This document shows, piece by piece, positions 45,641 to 54,561 of a DNA stretch of 64,000 nt. Position 1 is the stretch's first letter. The number at the start of each line of letters is the position of its first letter. The position numbers were made by a program, and so were the translations under genes. The notes beneath the pieces were generated by a model. It was not told where the DNA came from, searched no databases, and worked only from the letters and a program-made list of their open reading frames with translations. The stretch lies in the NCBI GenBank assembly GCA_963841995.1, contig CAWJEX010000022.1, positions 27,715-91,714 of the forward strand. Direction: 5' to 3'. The stretch comes from DATDPM01 sp963841995. Its GTDB lineage: Bacteria; Pseudomonadota; Alphaproteobacteria; DATDPM01.

Positions 45641-45824
45641 GCAGGTGATGGTATCCAGCGTGGGACACCGGCCTAACACATTGACAATATTTGGTATTTT
45701 GGAACTGGTGCCCAGGGGCGGAATCATTCAAGCTATAAAAACCAATGGGTTACAAAAAAGTGGGACACTGAATCTTCCCATAGCGTTATTAGGCTTTCCC
45801 TTTCCAGCGAAAGTGTCCCACCAC
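45641..45824 (+). repeat. R1 dispersed repeat, copy G
   Basis: Same variant left half as copy C (GGTATCCAGCGTGGGACACC), then GAACTGGTGCCCAGGGGCGG, GTGGGACACTGAATCTTCC and AAAGTGTCCCACCACG. An 8-bp insertion (CCTTTCCA region) lies in the loop. The match with copy C continues to 45957. Confidence 0.9.
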
Positions 45825-45957
45825 GAACGTCATTGTACGCGCCTCCCTCATCGGTTCCCTGATGGCGGGAATCCAATTCGAATGCGTCACGCGATTGTCT
45901 CGCGCAGACTGGGCAAATAAGGTTTAGGAGTCACAGTCAGTGCAGAAGACCCGCAAA
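45825..45957 (+). repeat. Duplicate of the copy-C flank with a relic gene end
   Basis: This flank matches 26177-26309 (CGAACGTCATTGTACGCGCC; GCAGACTGGGCAAATAAGG; TGCAGAAGACCCGCAA). The last bases encode, on the minus strand, A-G-L-L-H-stop, the same end as the TolB/TPR regulator at 26.3 kb. The rest of such a gene is absent here. Confidence 0.8.
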
Positions 45958-46413
45958 ACTTCGGTGAGCAGATCGGTGAAAATCCCTGGCTGGGAAAGCT
46001 TGAAAACGTTAGTGTCGGTCACGGCGTATCAGTCCTTCAGTGGAGAGGTGGAGGCGTCGAATACCCCCACGATACGCCGCCTTACCCCCTCACGCCGTCA
46101 CCAACTTTCGTGCATAGCTCACTCAAAACTCGCCTCGCGCCCGGCCGAGCACTCCACTCGCGGATCGCAACTCGTAAACGCACCCATCCACGGATGCAGC
46201 GGCAACTGGGTCATCTGTGGGCTGAACTCAGCCCCCGGACCTTCCTAAGTATTTCCACCGCTGGCGTCCGCTGGCACAATGAGTGCCTGCACCTCTGCCA
46301 AGATGAGCAAATTAAGATGGTTGCGAGTCCCACAACCAACGAAATGGTGTCCACGCCGCACTTCAGGCGATTTATCCTTTGCCAAAAGTGAGCGCTTTTG
46401 CGGCGGACTTGGC
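45958..46413. other. Gene-free stretch
   Basis: About 455 bp on the side where a duplicated TolB/TPR gene would be expected. No frame resembles it or any other family. Confidence 0.45.
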
Positions 46414-47025
46414 TCATTGCCGCGGACGTAGGACAAATAGCTTGATGATGTCTTTAAACAAGAACCGCTCTTCGACAAGCGTAAGATCGGCGGCTTCTAT
46501 ATAGCGCTCGGTATGTCGGTCGAAGGTGGCGCCGTATATTAGGCGGACCCACGGCGCCCAAAGACGCATTACAAAACGTCTTAACGGATCACGTGAAAAG
46601 ACGTACTCGACGATACGTATTTCACCGTCCGGTTTGCAAACTCTTCGCAGCTCGCGCAGCGCCGGCAGCTGATCTTGGTCGTCCAAGACGCAGAAAAGAA
46701 AGGTGGCAATTACGTAGTCGAAATGACCGGTTGGGAAGTCAGTTGCCGTCACGTCCATTAAGCGGAGCTCAGCCGTGACGCCCAAACTCGCCATGCGTCT
46801 TCGAGCCCGGGCCAACATCGCCAAGCTCAAGTCGATCCCGATTACCTCGGCGTTCGGCGGATAGAAGGGCATATTCCGTCCCGTCCCGACGCCCGCGTCG
46901 AGAATCCTCCCGTGCACGCCCTCGAACAACACAGACCGGATCGGTCGGTACCGCCCGTACTCGAAAGCCAGGTCTAGCAGATCGTAAAGCCGCGCTACGC
47001 GGTGGTAGATCCGCGTTCTGGTCAT
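46414..47025 (-). CDS. Class I SAM-dependent methyltransferase
   Basis: A 203-residue methyltransferase similar to phosphatidylethanolamine or ubiquinone/menaquinone methyltransferases. Motif I is ILDAGVGTGRNMPFYP, followed by VIGIDLSLAMLARARRR, the acidic motif MDVTATDFPTGHFDYVIATF and CVLDDQDQLPALRELRRVCK. The start at 47025 (MTRTRIYHRVARLYD) matches the family; a start at 47061 is possible. The C-terminal helices may touch the membrane. The substrate is not determinable. Confidence 0.85.
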   Translation of the reverse strand: MTRTRIYHRVARLYDLLDLAFEYGRYRPIRSVLFEGVHGRILDAGVGTGRNMPFYPPNAEVIGIDLSLAMLARARRRMASLGVTAELRLMDVTATDFPTGHFDYVIATFLFCVLDDQDQLPALRELRRVCKPDGEIRIVEYVFSRDPLRRFVMRLWAPWVRLIYGATFDRHTERYIEAADLTLVEERFLFKDIIKLFVLRPRQ

Positions 47026-47121
47026 GTTTTTGGATGCCGTCGTTCTTATTTTTTGAGACAACCGTTCTGAGGTAAGACCTCGAGCGATCTACGGTCTGAA
47101 CCAGAAATGGTGCGCGGTACG

Positions 47122-47574
47122 CTACTTAACGGTAAGGCACGGGCACTCGGCGAGCTGGACGACCTTGTGTGACACGCTGCCCAAAAGCAGGGCCGCCGCG
47201 TCACCAAGCCCCCGCTGGCCTATTGCGATTAGATCTACATTGCGATCCTTGGCTGCGGCGATGATTCTTTGCGCCGGATCACCGATCTCGATCAACGCCT
47301 CCACCTGCTCGACTCCGTGGCCGCGCGCAATATCCTGTGCTTCTTTCAGGATCTCTTGGCCAATGCCCCGGAGCAGACCAGCCGTTGTCACCCTGACGTT
47401 TTCCATTTCGGCGGAGATCCGCATATGTTCGGGGATATTCGTGCCAGCCGCCTCTGTCACCACGTAAAGCAGGAGAGCTTTCGCGCCGTACTTTTGCGCG
47501 ATGTCGCTAGCTAGAGCAACGGCTCTTTCGGCCGGTCGTGACCCATCGATAGCTACGAGAATTTTGCTAATCAT
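47122..47574 (-). CDS. Universal stress protein
   Basis: A 150-residue UspA-fold protein: ILVAIDGSRPAERAVALASD at the start, VEALIEIGDPAQRIIAAAKD, and the nucleotide-binding signature IGQRGLGDAAALLLGSVSHK (G-x2-G-x9-G-S), so it is probably the ATP-binding type. It stands 97 bp upstream of the methyltransferase start on the same strand. Confidence 0.92.
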   Translation of the reverse strand: MISKILVAIDGSRPAERAVALASDIAQKYGAKALLLYVVTEAAGTNIPEHMRISAEMENVRVTTAGLLRGIGQEILKEAQDIARGHGVEQVEALIEIGDPAQRIIAAAKDRNVDLIAIGQRGLGDAAALLLGSVSHKVVQLAECPCLTVK

Positions 47575-47656
47575 CTGCGCAATCCTTTCCGGGCCATACG
47601 CGGCGAGAGATTGTACACCTTTGTTCCGTTTGTGGTCTGCCCTGTCGAATCCAGTT

Positions 47657-47884
47657 CTATGCGGTCTTTCCCACCAAAGTCATGAACGCGTCCGCTGCCT
47701 TCGAGCGATAGCGCTCACGGTGGCGCAGTACACGGAAGGTTCGTTCCGGCAAGCGGAACTTGACCCGCGCGAGTGTGCCGGACCGCAGACCGCATTCGGC
47801 AACCAGTTCAGAGATGGCGGTCGCACCGGCGCCCCCCTCGACAGCGGCGCGCACTGCCTCGTTCGACGGCAGTTCCAGCGCCAC
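47657..47884 (-). pseudogene. LysR-family regulator, C-terminal relic
   Basis: The frame reads VALELPSNEAVRAAVEGGAG, ATAISELVAECGLRSGTLAR and FRVLRHRERYRSKAADAFMT, the end of a LysR substrate-binding domain of the CysL-like type. Upstream of 47884 the frame runs into unrelated sequence behind the COG4705 gene, so the DNA-binding domain and first effector half are gone. Confidence 0.72.
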
Positions 47885-48030
47885 TGGGCTGAGACTAGCC
47901 CCTCGGCCCGGGATGAGAAACCTCTTAGGAACAGCCGGATCAGGAATGGTCCGGCTGTTTCTTTTTTGTCCGAGGAGGGAACGGCAGCTATCTGACCACC
48001 ATATATGCGGCCACCTAGCCTCGCGCGCAC

Positions 48031-48807
48031 TCATAAGACCTTCTGGCTCTGCCCCGGATGTTTGCCGGCCTTTTTCGGAAGGATCAGGATGAGGACGACG
48101 ATCAATCCGGCGAGAATTGCCGAGGCGTAGTAGCGGCTCAATGCCAGCCCGCCGTTGGCCAGGGGCTTGTCGAGCAAATCGCCCAGCGTGGCACCCAGCG
48201 GCCGCGTGAGGATGAAAGCGCTCCAGAACAGGATGGTGCTCGAGACGTTTGTGTAGAAATATGCCGCCGCGACAGCCACCAGGCCCGCGGTGAAGACGAT
48301 CGCGCCGCCTTCGTAGCCGAGCCCATTCGTGTCGGCCATCCAATCGCCGAGCGCTGTGCCCAGGGTTTGGGAAAACAGGATCGCCCCCCAGTAGAACATC
48401 TCGACCTTGGGCGTGGCGACTGTGTTGACCGAAATGGAACCCTCTGACCAGCGCCACACACCGAGGGCGGCCATAAGGAGCACGAACAGGATCGACGATC
48501 CCCCGAGATAGCCAATGTCCAGCGATCGATCCACGAAATCAGCCATCGTCGTGCCCACCGTCGTGGTCGCGATGATCGCGGCCCAGTACAGGAACGGGTG
48601 GAACGATTTCGCGGGAATTTGGGCGGCGACGGCGACGCCAAAGATGCCGATAAAGATGATGCTGCCGATCGCGTAGCCCAGATTCATCGACATCGTCACC
48701 GCGTCGCCGCCCGTTTCTCCCAGTGTCGTCGCAAGAATTTTTATAACCCAGAACGCCAAAGTAACTTCTGGCACTTTGCTCAATGTGATGGCTCGGGCGT
48801 CATTCAT
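48031..48807 (-). CDS. COG4705-type repeat membrane protein
   Basis: A 258-residue membrane protein with about eight helices built from repeated units, as in the COG4705/DUF347 family: VIKILATTLGETGGDAVTMS, WAAIIATTTVGTTMADFVDR, WGAILFSQTLGTALGDWMAD and WSAFILTRPLGATLGDLLDK. Each unit ends with a Thr/Gly/Asp box. The family is often near PepSY proteins and metal- or stress-related regulators; function unknown. Its start overlaps the PepSY gene end by 8 bases, so they form an operon. Confidence 0.87.
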   Translation of the reverse strand: MNDARAITLSKVPEVTLAFWVIKILATTLGETGGDAVTMSMNLGYAIGSIIFIGIFGVAVAAQIPAKSFHPFLYWAAIIATTTVGTTMADFVDRSLDIGYLGGSSILFVLLMAALGVWRWSEGSISVNTVATPKVEMFYWGAILFSQTLGTALGDWMADTNGLGYEGGAIVFTAGLVAVAAAYFYTNVSSTILFWSAFILTRPLGATLGDLLDKPLANGGLALSRYYASAILAGLIVVLILILPKKAGKHPGQSQKVL

Positions 48808-49165
48808 ACGACAATCCTTCTTCGGGTGCGGGATCGAGCCGATTCGATTCGAGAAATAGAATCGATTCCAGCCGGTATTGGGTCAAACGCTTTTTTGTCA
48901 GGATTCTTGCCGTCTTTGGCATTCTCCAATACGCGCCCGTTCTGGCATCAACGCCGACCTCTTGTGTGATGGTGTCGCGCTTGATGTTGAATGAATAATT
49001 AAGGCCGGTTCCTCCGGCTTCACGCTCCAGTTCTACGTCAGCGATATTCCCCGGATGCGCCTTCAGAGCGATTGCCCGGGCCTGAGCGATGCTCACTTTT
49101 ACGTCCGTGGCGATTTTAGTCAGGGTTCTTTCCTTCTGGCTTGTTTCCCAGCACTTTCCGGTCAT
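48800..49165 (-). CDS. PepSY-domain protein (5' end probably frameshifted)
   Basis: A 121-residue frame with a PepSY domain: VSIAQARAIALKAHPGNIAD, VELEREAGGTGLNYSFNIKR, QEVGVDARTGAY. Upstream of the ATG the same frame continues CGKAYEVGIDAMTGKCW, the end of a preceding PepSY unit, and one base out of register the strand RLRYSLDIK completes it. So the true gene probably has two PepSY units and starts beyond 49200, with a -1 indel in the AAA near 49200. PepSY domains often inhibit proteases or act in periplasmic sensing. Partner of the COG4705 gene. Confidence 0.7.
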   Translation of the reverse strand: MTGKCWETSQKERTLTKIATDVKVSIAQARAIALKAHPGNIADVELEREAGGTGLNYSFNIKRDTITQEVGVDARTGAYWRMPKTARILTKKRLTQYRLESILFLESNRLDPAPEEGLSYE

Positions 49166-49426
49166 TGCGTCGATTCCGACCTCATAGGCCTTGCCGCAAC
49201 TTTGATATCGAGGGAATAGCGAAGCCTGCTATCGCGTGGAAAATCGCGGCGACGTCATCAACGCCAACCAGATCACGGCGCAGGCGCGTTCCTTTGTTGT
49301 TCGCGCGGAATGCGGGAAATAGAACCGGCGGCGATATGCGGGTCGCGGGAAACGATGGCCATGGACGGTTCACGTCCGATCGACGCGCGGCCGTCCACTA
49401 CCGTTAAATCAGGTCTTGGCGAGCGA

Positions 49427-49753
49427 TTAGCCGCCCCGATGTTGAGCGAGCCACTCGCCGGCGGCGCGGCGATGTTCCTCCGCAGCCGAATTGGCGTAGA
49501 TGTGCACCTGCTCGATCGAGGTTACGGGTCCCTCGGCCATTTTTTCAATCAATTTGCGAATGAGGATCGGAGAGATCGCGCAGTAAACGTCCATATCGCC
49601 GATGTCTTCCTGCAGCTGCTCATGCAACTCTTTCAGGAGATCGAGACGTTCGCGCCAATCCTTCGGCACGAAGAACGGCGCCCAGCGCGAGGCGAGTTCC
49701 TCGGCCAATTCCTCGATATCTCGGTTAATGCTGATCGATCCAGGCAGTCGCAT
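49427..49753 (-). CDS. Hypothetical helical protein
   Basis: A 108-residue acidic, mostly helical soluble protein (RDIEELAEELASRWAPFFVP; RLDLLKELHEQLQEDIGDMD; VTSIEQVHIYANSAAEEHRR). Codon use and amphipathic helices suggest a real gene. No family recognised. Confidence 0.55.
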   Translation of the reverse strand: MRLPGSISINRDIEELAEELASRWAPFFVPKDWRERLDLLKELHEQLQEDIGDMDVYCAISPILIRKLIEKMAEGPVTSIEQVHIYANSAAEEHRRAAGEWLAQHRGG

Positions 49754-50509
49754 CGTCTGTTTCTACGTCGTTAAGATTTCCGTTGCCTCGGTTCCTGGCC
49801 GTTTGTCCTTGGATCGCAAGGGGGCGGCCCGTTTCGGCGAACGGATCGACACCGACAAAAATGAATCGAGCGGAAAGCGCTTTGCACATAACGCGACGTT
49901 GCGCGAAACGATCAATCGGCTTCTCTGACGCCCGTGAAGTCTACGGTGATCCCCCGCACTGTTGTGGTTCGGTCGTTCATGACCTCCCCCTCTGCCGCTA
50001 AGCCCAAGCTGCTGAGAGTGGCGCCTGCCCTGCAAGTATCATGCCGGTGTATGCGAGGAGCGGTTTTGTGCAGTGCACAAGGTAAGACCCCTGCTCGTCA
50101 TTCGTTGCTATGACGCCGTGGAGCGCCCCTTTCCCATAGACACCATGCGAACAGCTTTTCAGATCTCCGGGTCGAACTCCGAGCTGGACTGCATGCTTGC
50201 TGCTATTTCCATGATAAAAGTGTAAATTATAGCTAACACATCGTAAATATTTCTGTCACAACCCGGCCTTCAATTGTCGGCGAGGTGTCGAGCCTCGCCG
50301 TCCCACAGCTTCGAACGCAATGCGGCAACCGTTGATCCGGCTCGGCGAGAGATTTCAACCGGCGTTTACCGGCTGAAGGATCGGTTGCCGGTCGTCCTCG
50401 GCGTCAGCCGGTTGCTCGATTTCAGCAGAGTGGAGGCAGCCTCTCGTTCCGTCAAAAGCAGACAACCCGCCCCACCCCACCTCTTTGCTGGCGCTCGCCT
50501 GACCGCCCT
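49754..50509. other. Gene-free stretch
   Basis: About 755 bp. The part 50210-50260 is AT-rich. No frame with family resemblance or ribosome site seen on either strand. Confidence 0.4.
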
Positions 50510-51514
50510 TTATTCGCCACCGACCACCAAGACCACAAAAGTCCCCGGAACCGGAGTGGGACGGCCGGTTGCGGTGGGATTAAGTGTCGCCGTCGGCAAA
50601 TAAATGCGGCCGGTAGCGGGATCGAGAGCACCGGTTCGAGCCCCGAGACGAGTCGCTACCTGATCGACGACCGCGAACTCCGCCGGGCTTCGCCGGGCAA
50701 TGACCGTCAGCAAGCCATCGCCGCCGCTCGGGATGAAGAACAGCTTGCGCGCAACATCCCAGATGACGGCATCCGGCCTCTTACCGATCTGCAAGGTCGC
50801 TATTTCGGCGCCGTCCGAAGCCGAAACAAGTTTGGCGATGCCATTGGCGCAGGCGGAGACGAGAACCTTATCCTCGATATCGATCGCCAGGCCGGAAGGC
50901 GCTTCGCAATCCTTGAGCGGGTATCTGGCCGTTACCTGGCGCGATGCCGCATCAAGGACCGCGATTGCGCCTTGATCCTCGATATTCACGAAGACATAGC
51001 CGGCGCCGTCGGCTACGGCAAATTCAAGGGCGCCGCCTATCGGAATCTCGCCGACCGCCTTGGCTTGGTGCGGATCGACCAGAGTCACATCGCCGCCTTT
51101 GGCGTTCATGACAAACACCAAGCCGGTCGACGGTTCGAACACTGCCGCATCCGGCTTTTGTCCGGTTGAGATCTCGGCGATGACCGATCCGCTCGCCGCC
51201 TGAAACAGCGTTGCCGTATTGCTATTGCCATTCGTGCTGAGCACGCGATCGCTTCCCGGGATCGGCACGACGGCGTGAACGCGCTCGCCCGCGACCACGC
51301 GTGGCGTAACAATGCGGGTGTCCAAATTGATCGTCATGACGCCGTCGCTGCGCGCAACATAGAGACGACGGGCCGTCGCATCGATCGATGCCATATCCCA
51401 TCCGCCATCGGGGCCGGCGATGACATCAACGACTTTGTAGCTTGCGCCGTAAACCTCACCCACGGCGCCTATAAGCGCGCCGGCGAGAAACAAAGCGGTA
51501 AACCATTTTCTCAC
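50510..51514 (-). CDS. Exported YncE-like beta-propeller protein
   Basis: A 334-residue secreted protein built of about seven 40-residue propeller blades of the YVTN/YncE type (ARRLYVARSDGVMTINLDTR; GLVFVMNAKGGDVTLVDPHQ; AGYVFVNIEDQGAIAVLDAA; KLFFIPSGGDGLLTVIARR). The start is the GTG at 51514, which has GGAGG six bases upstream and opens a signal peptide (KWFTALFLAGALIGAVGEVY). The longer frame from 51574 has no such site. Such proteins often bind ligands or partners in the periplasm. Confidence 0.8.
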   Translation of the reverse strand: MRKWFTALFLAGALIGAVGEVYGASYKVVDVIAGPDGGWDMASIDATARRLYVARSDGVMTINLDTRIVTPRVVAGERVHAVVPIPGSDRVLSTNGNSNTATLFQAASGSVIAEISTGQKPDAAVFEPSTGLVFVMNAKGGDVTLVDPHQAKAVGEIPIGGALEFAVADGAGYVFVNIEDQGAIAVLDAASRQVTARYPLKDCEAPSGLAIDIEDKVLVSACANGIAKLVSASDGAEIATLQIGKRPDAVIWDVARKLFFIPSGGDGLLTVIARRSPAEFAVVDQVATRLGARTGALDPATGRIYLPTATLNPTATGRPTPVPGTFVVLVVGGE

Positions 51515-51651
51515 GATCGACCTCCGTGGATTGGCCGGGTCGTGTCTCATTTTTATTGAGGAAGCAGAGAACATGGTGAGGCAACTGTATGCGAGAGTAG
51601 CCTCTCGATCTACAGTTCAAAGTCGAAGTTTTTATCCCAGGGGGATTCGGC

Positions 51652-52329
51652 TCATTTCGTCTGGGCTACCGTGCCGTGGACCGGCGCGCCGGCACGGAGC
51701 TCCGCTTGCGTGGCGCCGGCATCGCAGCCCGATCCGGTGGCACCGGGAACCGCCGCGACTTCGCTCGTCTTGGCCCGGGTTTTTGCACCCGGCTTTACCG
51801 CCCCAGATCGAGAGAGCTTCGCTTTCTTGGCCTGCGGCTTTTCTCCCGGCGGGCCGTCGGCGACCGCAAGATCCGCGGCAAACCGCTCGGAACCCTTGGG
51901 AGACGACGCGAAAGCACGCGGACTCAGCACATCCTTCAGCTCACCAGACGCGATCAGACCGCGGGTTTGCATTTCGGTGACGATGCTTTCCCAGTCCTTG
52001 CCCGAGGCGCGCGCCGAGGCGATTTTGTCGAGCGACCAAGCGGCGTCTGAACTCGCGCCGACTCGCTCGGCCTCCAGCAGCGCCCGCGAAATCCTTTGAT
52101 CTTCGGGCGGTAACCGCCGGAAGACGCTGTCCACCGCTTCGGCTTCCTTCCCCGGCGCGGCGCTCTTGGCCTGTGCCCCGAACACGTCCGTTCCCTTCGC
52201 CGCAATCAAGACAGGCCGCGCCGCGGCCGGTCCGGATGCCTCGTCCGCCGGCGCCCCGGTCGCGGCGTTGTGGGCGATCATCATCACTAGCAGAACGCCC
52301 ATTCCATACCGGTTCAGTGCCGCCATCAT
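51652..52329 (-). CDS. Exported Ala/Lys-rich hypothetical protein
   Basis: A 225-residue protein with a signal peptide (MGVLLVMMIAHNAATGAPA), a helical middle part (LPPEDQRISRALLEAERVGA; SLDKIASARASGKDWESIVT) and a basic tail (KKAKLSRSGAVKPGAKTRAK). The ATG overlaps the stop of the DUF3568 gene (CGATGATG), which fixes the start and shows coupling; the much longer open frame upstream is spurious. No family recognised. Confidence 0.62.
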   Translation of the reverse strand: MMAALNRYGMGVLLVMMIAHNAATGAPADEASGPAAARPVLIAAKGTDVFGAQAKSAAPGKEAEAVDSVFRRLPPEDQRISRALLEAERVGASSDAAWSLDKIASARASGKDWESIVTEMQTRGLIASGELKDVLSPRAFASSPKGSERFAADLAVADGPPGEKPQAKKAKLSRSGAVKPGAKTRAKTSEVAAVPGATGSGCDAGATQAELRAGAPVHGTVAQTK

Positions 52330-52826
52330 CGCGTGTCCCCCGTTCCGTTCATCGCCGCCTGAGAGGCGTGGGGCTTGTCCCGTTCCAGCGCCTCGGTGAT
52401 CTGGGCGACGACTTCCGTGGCCGTCGCCTCGTCGTTGGAAAACAAGTTGCCGTTGTTCGCGACGACCCGGATGCGGGTCGTCATCGCGGTCAGCGTCTTG
52501 AGTTCGATATCGATGCTGCGGTCGCCCGCCGCGGCCGTGATCTCCCACTCCTTGTCGGTGCCGGTATCCTTGATCACGTCCATGTCCATGCGGCTCAGCG
52601 ACTTTAGAGTGGCGAGGCGCAGATTGGCCGCGGGCGAGGTATAGGTCTTGGTCGTGATGCCCGAGGTCGCTTGGTCGAGGCCGTATCCCGCAGCCGGCCC
52701 GACGGCCGACAACGCCGCCGCGCAGCCGGGCAGCGCCAGCGCCATTAGAAGAAGAGCGGCGGCGCATCCGACGGCGCCTGTCGAACCATTCCCAGATTTT
52801 CCGGACTTTTTATATTTGTTGATCAT
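52326..52826 (-). CDS. DUF3568-type lipoprotein
   Basis: A 166-residue lipoprotein. The signal segment AALLLMALALPGC gives a lipobox LPGC. The mature domain reads GYGLDQATSGITTKTYTSPA, NLRLATLKSLSRMDMDVIKD, IDIELKTLTAMTTRIRVVA and GNLFSNDEATATEVVAQITE, which matches DUF3568. The N-terminus is uncertain (ATG at 52826 or 52835); neither has a strong ribosome site. First of a two-gene operon with the Ala/Lys-rich exported protein. Confidence 0.75.
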   Translation of the reverse strand: MINKYKKSGKSGNGSTGAVGCAAALLLMALALPGCAAALSAVGPAAGYGLDQATSGITTKTYTSPAANLRLATLKSLSRMDMDVIKDTGTDKEWEITAAAGDRSIDIELKTLTAMTTRIRVVANNGNLFSNDEATATEVVAQITEALERDKPHASQAAMNGTGDTR

Positions 52827-53021
52827 AATAATCATAAAAAATCGTACATCGTCTTCACGTGAACAATATTCGTTCAGGCAACTTAATCTTCGATTGCTTT
52901 GTTGTGGCAATTTTCGGCCGTGCGCGATTTCATACCAAGTCCCTCTAAATGAGACTCACGCAGCCGATTCCCAACCCGCTATGAATATGATTCATGTGTG
53001 GCAACCGATTGGAGGTTTGCC

Positions 53022-53120
53022 ATGGTAGCTGCCGTCCGGGTTCGGGCGGATTATAACGCCACGCAATTGCGTGAGCTGGCAAAGCGGTCTGACGAGGGCG
53101 CGCAGACCCGGCGCCTGCTG
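53022..53120 (+). pseudogene. IS630-family transposase N-terminal relic
   Basis: The ATG at 53022 opens MVAAVRVRADYNATQLRELA then KRSDEGAQTRRLL, the start of IS630-type transposases, and similarity stops near 53120. No DDE region or inverted repeats remain. It lies upstream of the second PAS gene. Confidence 0.72.
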
Positions 53121-53291
53121 GGGCCGGTCAGCCGAACTGGCACACCGTCCCACGGAATCCCCGGTCATCAAGGGAATGTCGGTTTATATCGGGTTTGTCT
53201 CCGCGGCATCTTTTACCTGTGACCAAAACAATGTAGTTAAGTCGCGATGAGAACGGGCGTGTACATTGCGCCGCGGCCTCTGTGAGGAGCG

Positions 53292-53750
53292 ATGACGGAA
53301 GAAACAAATCCCACGGAACGCCGTTTAGTGGTGCGGCTGCTGAATTATTGGCGAAGCCTCTCCGATGGCGAAAGATTGCCGGCACAAAGCAGCGTCGATC
53401 CCCAGGCGATCCCCGATATGTGGCCGTATTGCGCCGTGCTCGACGTCTCCGGAAAGGAAACCGATCCCGAGTTCCTCTATGTCGGCACCGCGCTCTCGCA
53501 GGCCGCCGGAATCGAGCTTGCGGGACGCAAGGTATCGCAGACGCCGAACGATACGCTCGTGTCCAACGGCTTTTCTTATTTCGGTCAGGTTCTCGCGAAG
53601 AAAGTGCCGATCACGTTTGGCGGCGAGTTCGTGAATCCGCGCGGCCTGAAGGTTCTTTATCGCAGCATCATCATGCCGCTGGCCGATGATGGAGAGCATA
53701 TCAACCGGCTGCTGGGCGCGGCGAATTGCCGAGAGGTCGCCCAAGACTAG
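53292..53750 (+). CDS. PAS_5-family PAS-domain protein, copy 2
   Basis: A 152-residue paralogue of the 16.8-kb gene, nearly identical in sequence (RRLVVRLLNYWRSLSDGERL; LYVGTALSQAAGIELAGRKV; FGGEFVNPRGLKVLYRSIIM). The ribosome site (GTGAGGAGCG) and about 100 bp of upstream sequence are also conserved with copy 1. It is followed 62 bp later by a small membrane gene. A sensory role is likely, but the ligand is unknown. Confidence 0.86.
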   Translation: MTEETNPTERRLVVRLLNYWRSLSDGERLPAQSSVDPQAIPDMWPYCAVLDVSGKETDPEFLYVGTALSQAAGIELAGRKVSQTPNDTLVSNGFSYFGQVLAKKVPITFGGEFVNPRGLKVLYRSIIMPLADDGEHINRLLGAANCREVAQD

Positions 53751-53812
53751 CCCGAAGAAAGACGGATAGGGATCAAGAGGCGGTCTTAGACCGGTCCATT
53801 GCGGAGAACATT

Positions 53813-54250
53813 TTGTCGGACCTCGTCAGTTACGAACTGCAGACTTACTCAGGCGGCGTCTGGAAGATCGATTCTTTGTACAACGATCGCGAAATCGCCG
53901 TTTACGAAGCGCAGCGCCTGCAAGCGACCGGCCGCTTCTCGGCTATTCGCGTGGTCGAAGAGAAATTCGATTCGGCGGCGGGGAAAACGGTGACGAGGAC
54001 CGTATTCAGGGCCTCCAAGACCGAGGCGGAAAACGCCCGAGCGATGGAACAGCAAAAGACCGCGCGTAAGGAAGTCCAAGCGGCGCGGAAAGCTGCCGGC
54101 GTCGGCGAATTCAAGAAAGTACCGGCAGCGAAAGAGACCAAAAAATCAGGATCGGGCCCGGTGCTTCTCATTCTCGCACTCGGGGGAATTATTCTAGCCA
54201 CGATCGGCATCCTGATTGGATTGCAAGTCTTAATCGGCGTACGCTTGTAG
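53813..54250 (+). CDS. C-terminally anchored hypothetical protein
   Basis: A 145-residue protein. A TTG start with GGAG six bases upstream is preferred; the frame is open further back into the PAS gene. The N-terminal half is soluble (SYELQTYSGGVWKIDSLYND; AVYEAQRLQATGRFSAIRVV), followed by a charged helix (MEQQKTARKEVQAARKAAG) and one C-terminal membrane helix (PVLLILALGGIILATIGILI) ending GVRL. The tail resembles the product of 55489-55662. Function unknown. Confidence 0.6.
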   Translation: MSDLVSYELQTYSGGVWKIDSLYNDREIAVYEAQRLQATGRFSAIRVVEEKFDSAAGKTVTRTVFRASKTEAENARAMEQQKTARKEVQAARKAAGVGEFKKVPAAKETKKSGSGPVLLILALGGIILATIGILIGLQVLIGVRL

Positions 54251-54294
54251 AGAATCGCGAAAGGGCCGTTTCGACGCGGCCCAGGGGCAGGCCG

Positions 54295-54520
54295 GTGGCC
54301 GTTCAAAGAAAACGACTCGATCAATCGGCGCTGAAGCAGATTTCGGAGGCGAATGTCCGCTTCCGCCGCGGCCAGGCCGGCGGCCGCAGCTTGCCTATCA
54401 CGACCTCTCCGATCTCGACTTCACCTGGCTCGACATGTCGGGCGCGGCTTGGAGCGGCGCGACGCCCTCCCGAGCCCTGTGCCGGGGCGCCGATTTCAGC
54501 GGCGCCCATGTGGCAAGGTG
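54295..54520 (+). pseudogene. Truncated copy of the pentapeptide-repeat gene
   Basis: A GTG start and MAVQRKRLDQSALKQISEAN match the first codons of the 56379 gene. The match continues in DNA (one small indel shifts the frame after GQAGGR) to about 54520, where GATTTCAGCGGCGCC is the last shared block. The repeat domain itself is missing. Confidence 0.78.
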
Positions 54521-54561
54521 GTGAACATCGGGTCCGCCGAGGGCACGATGTTCCTCGATTG

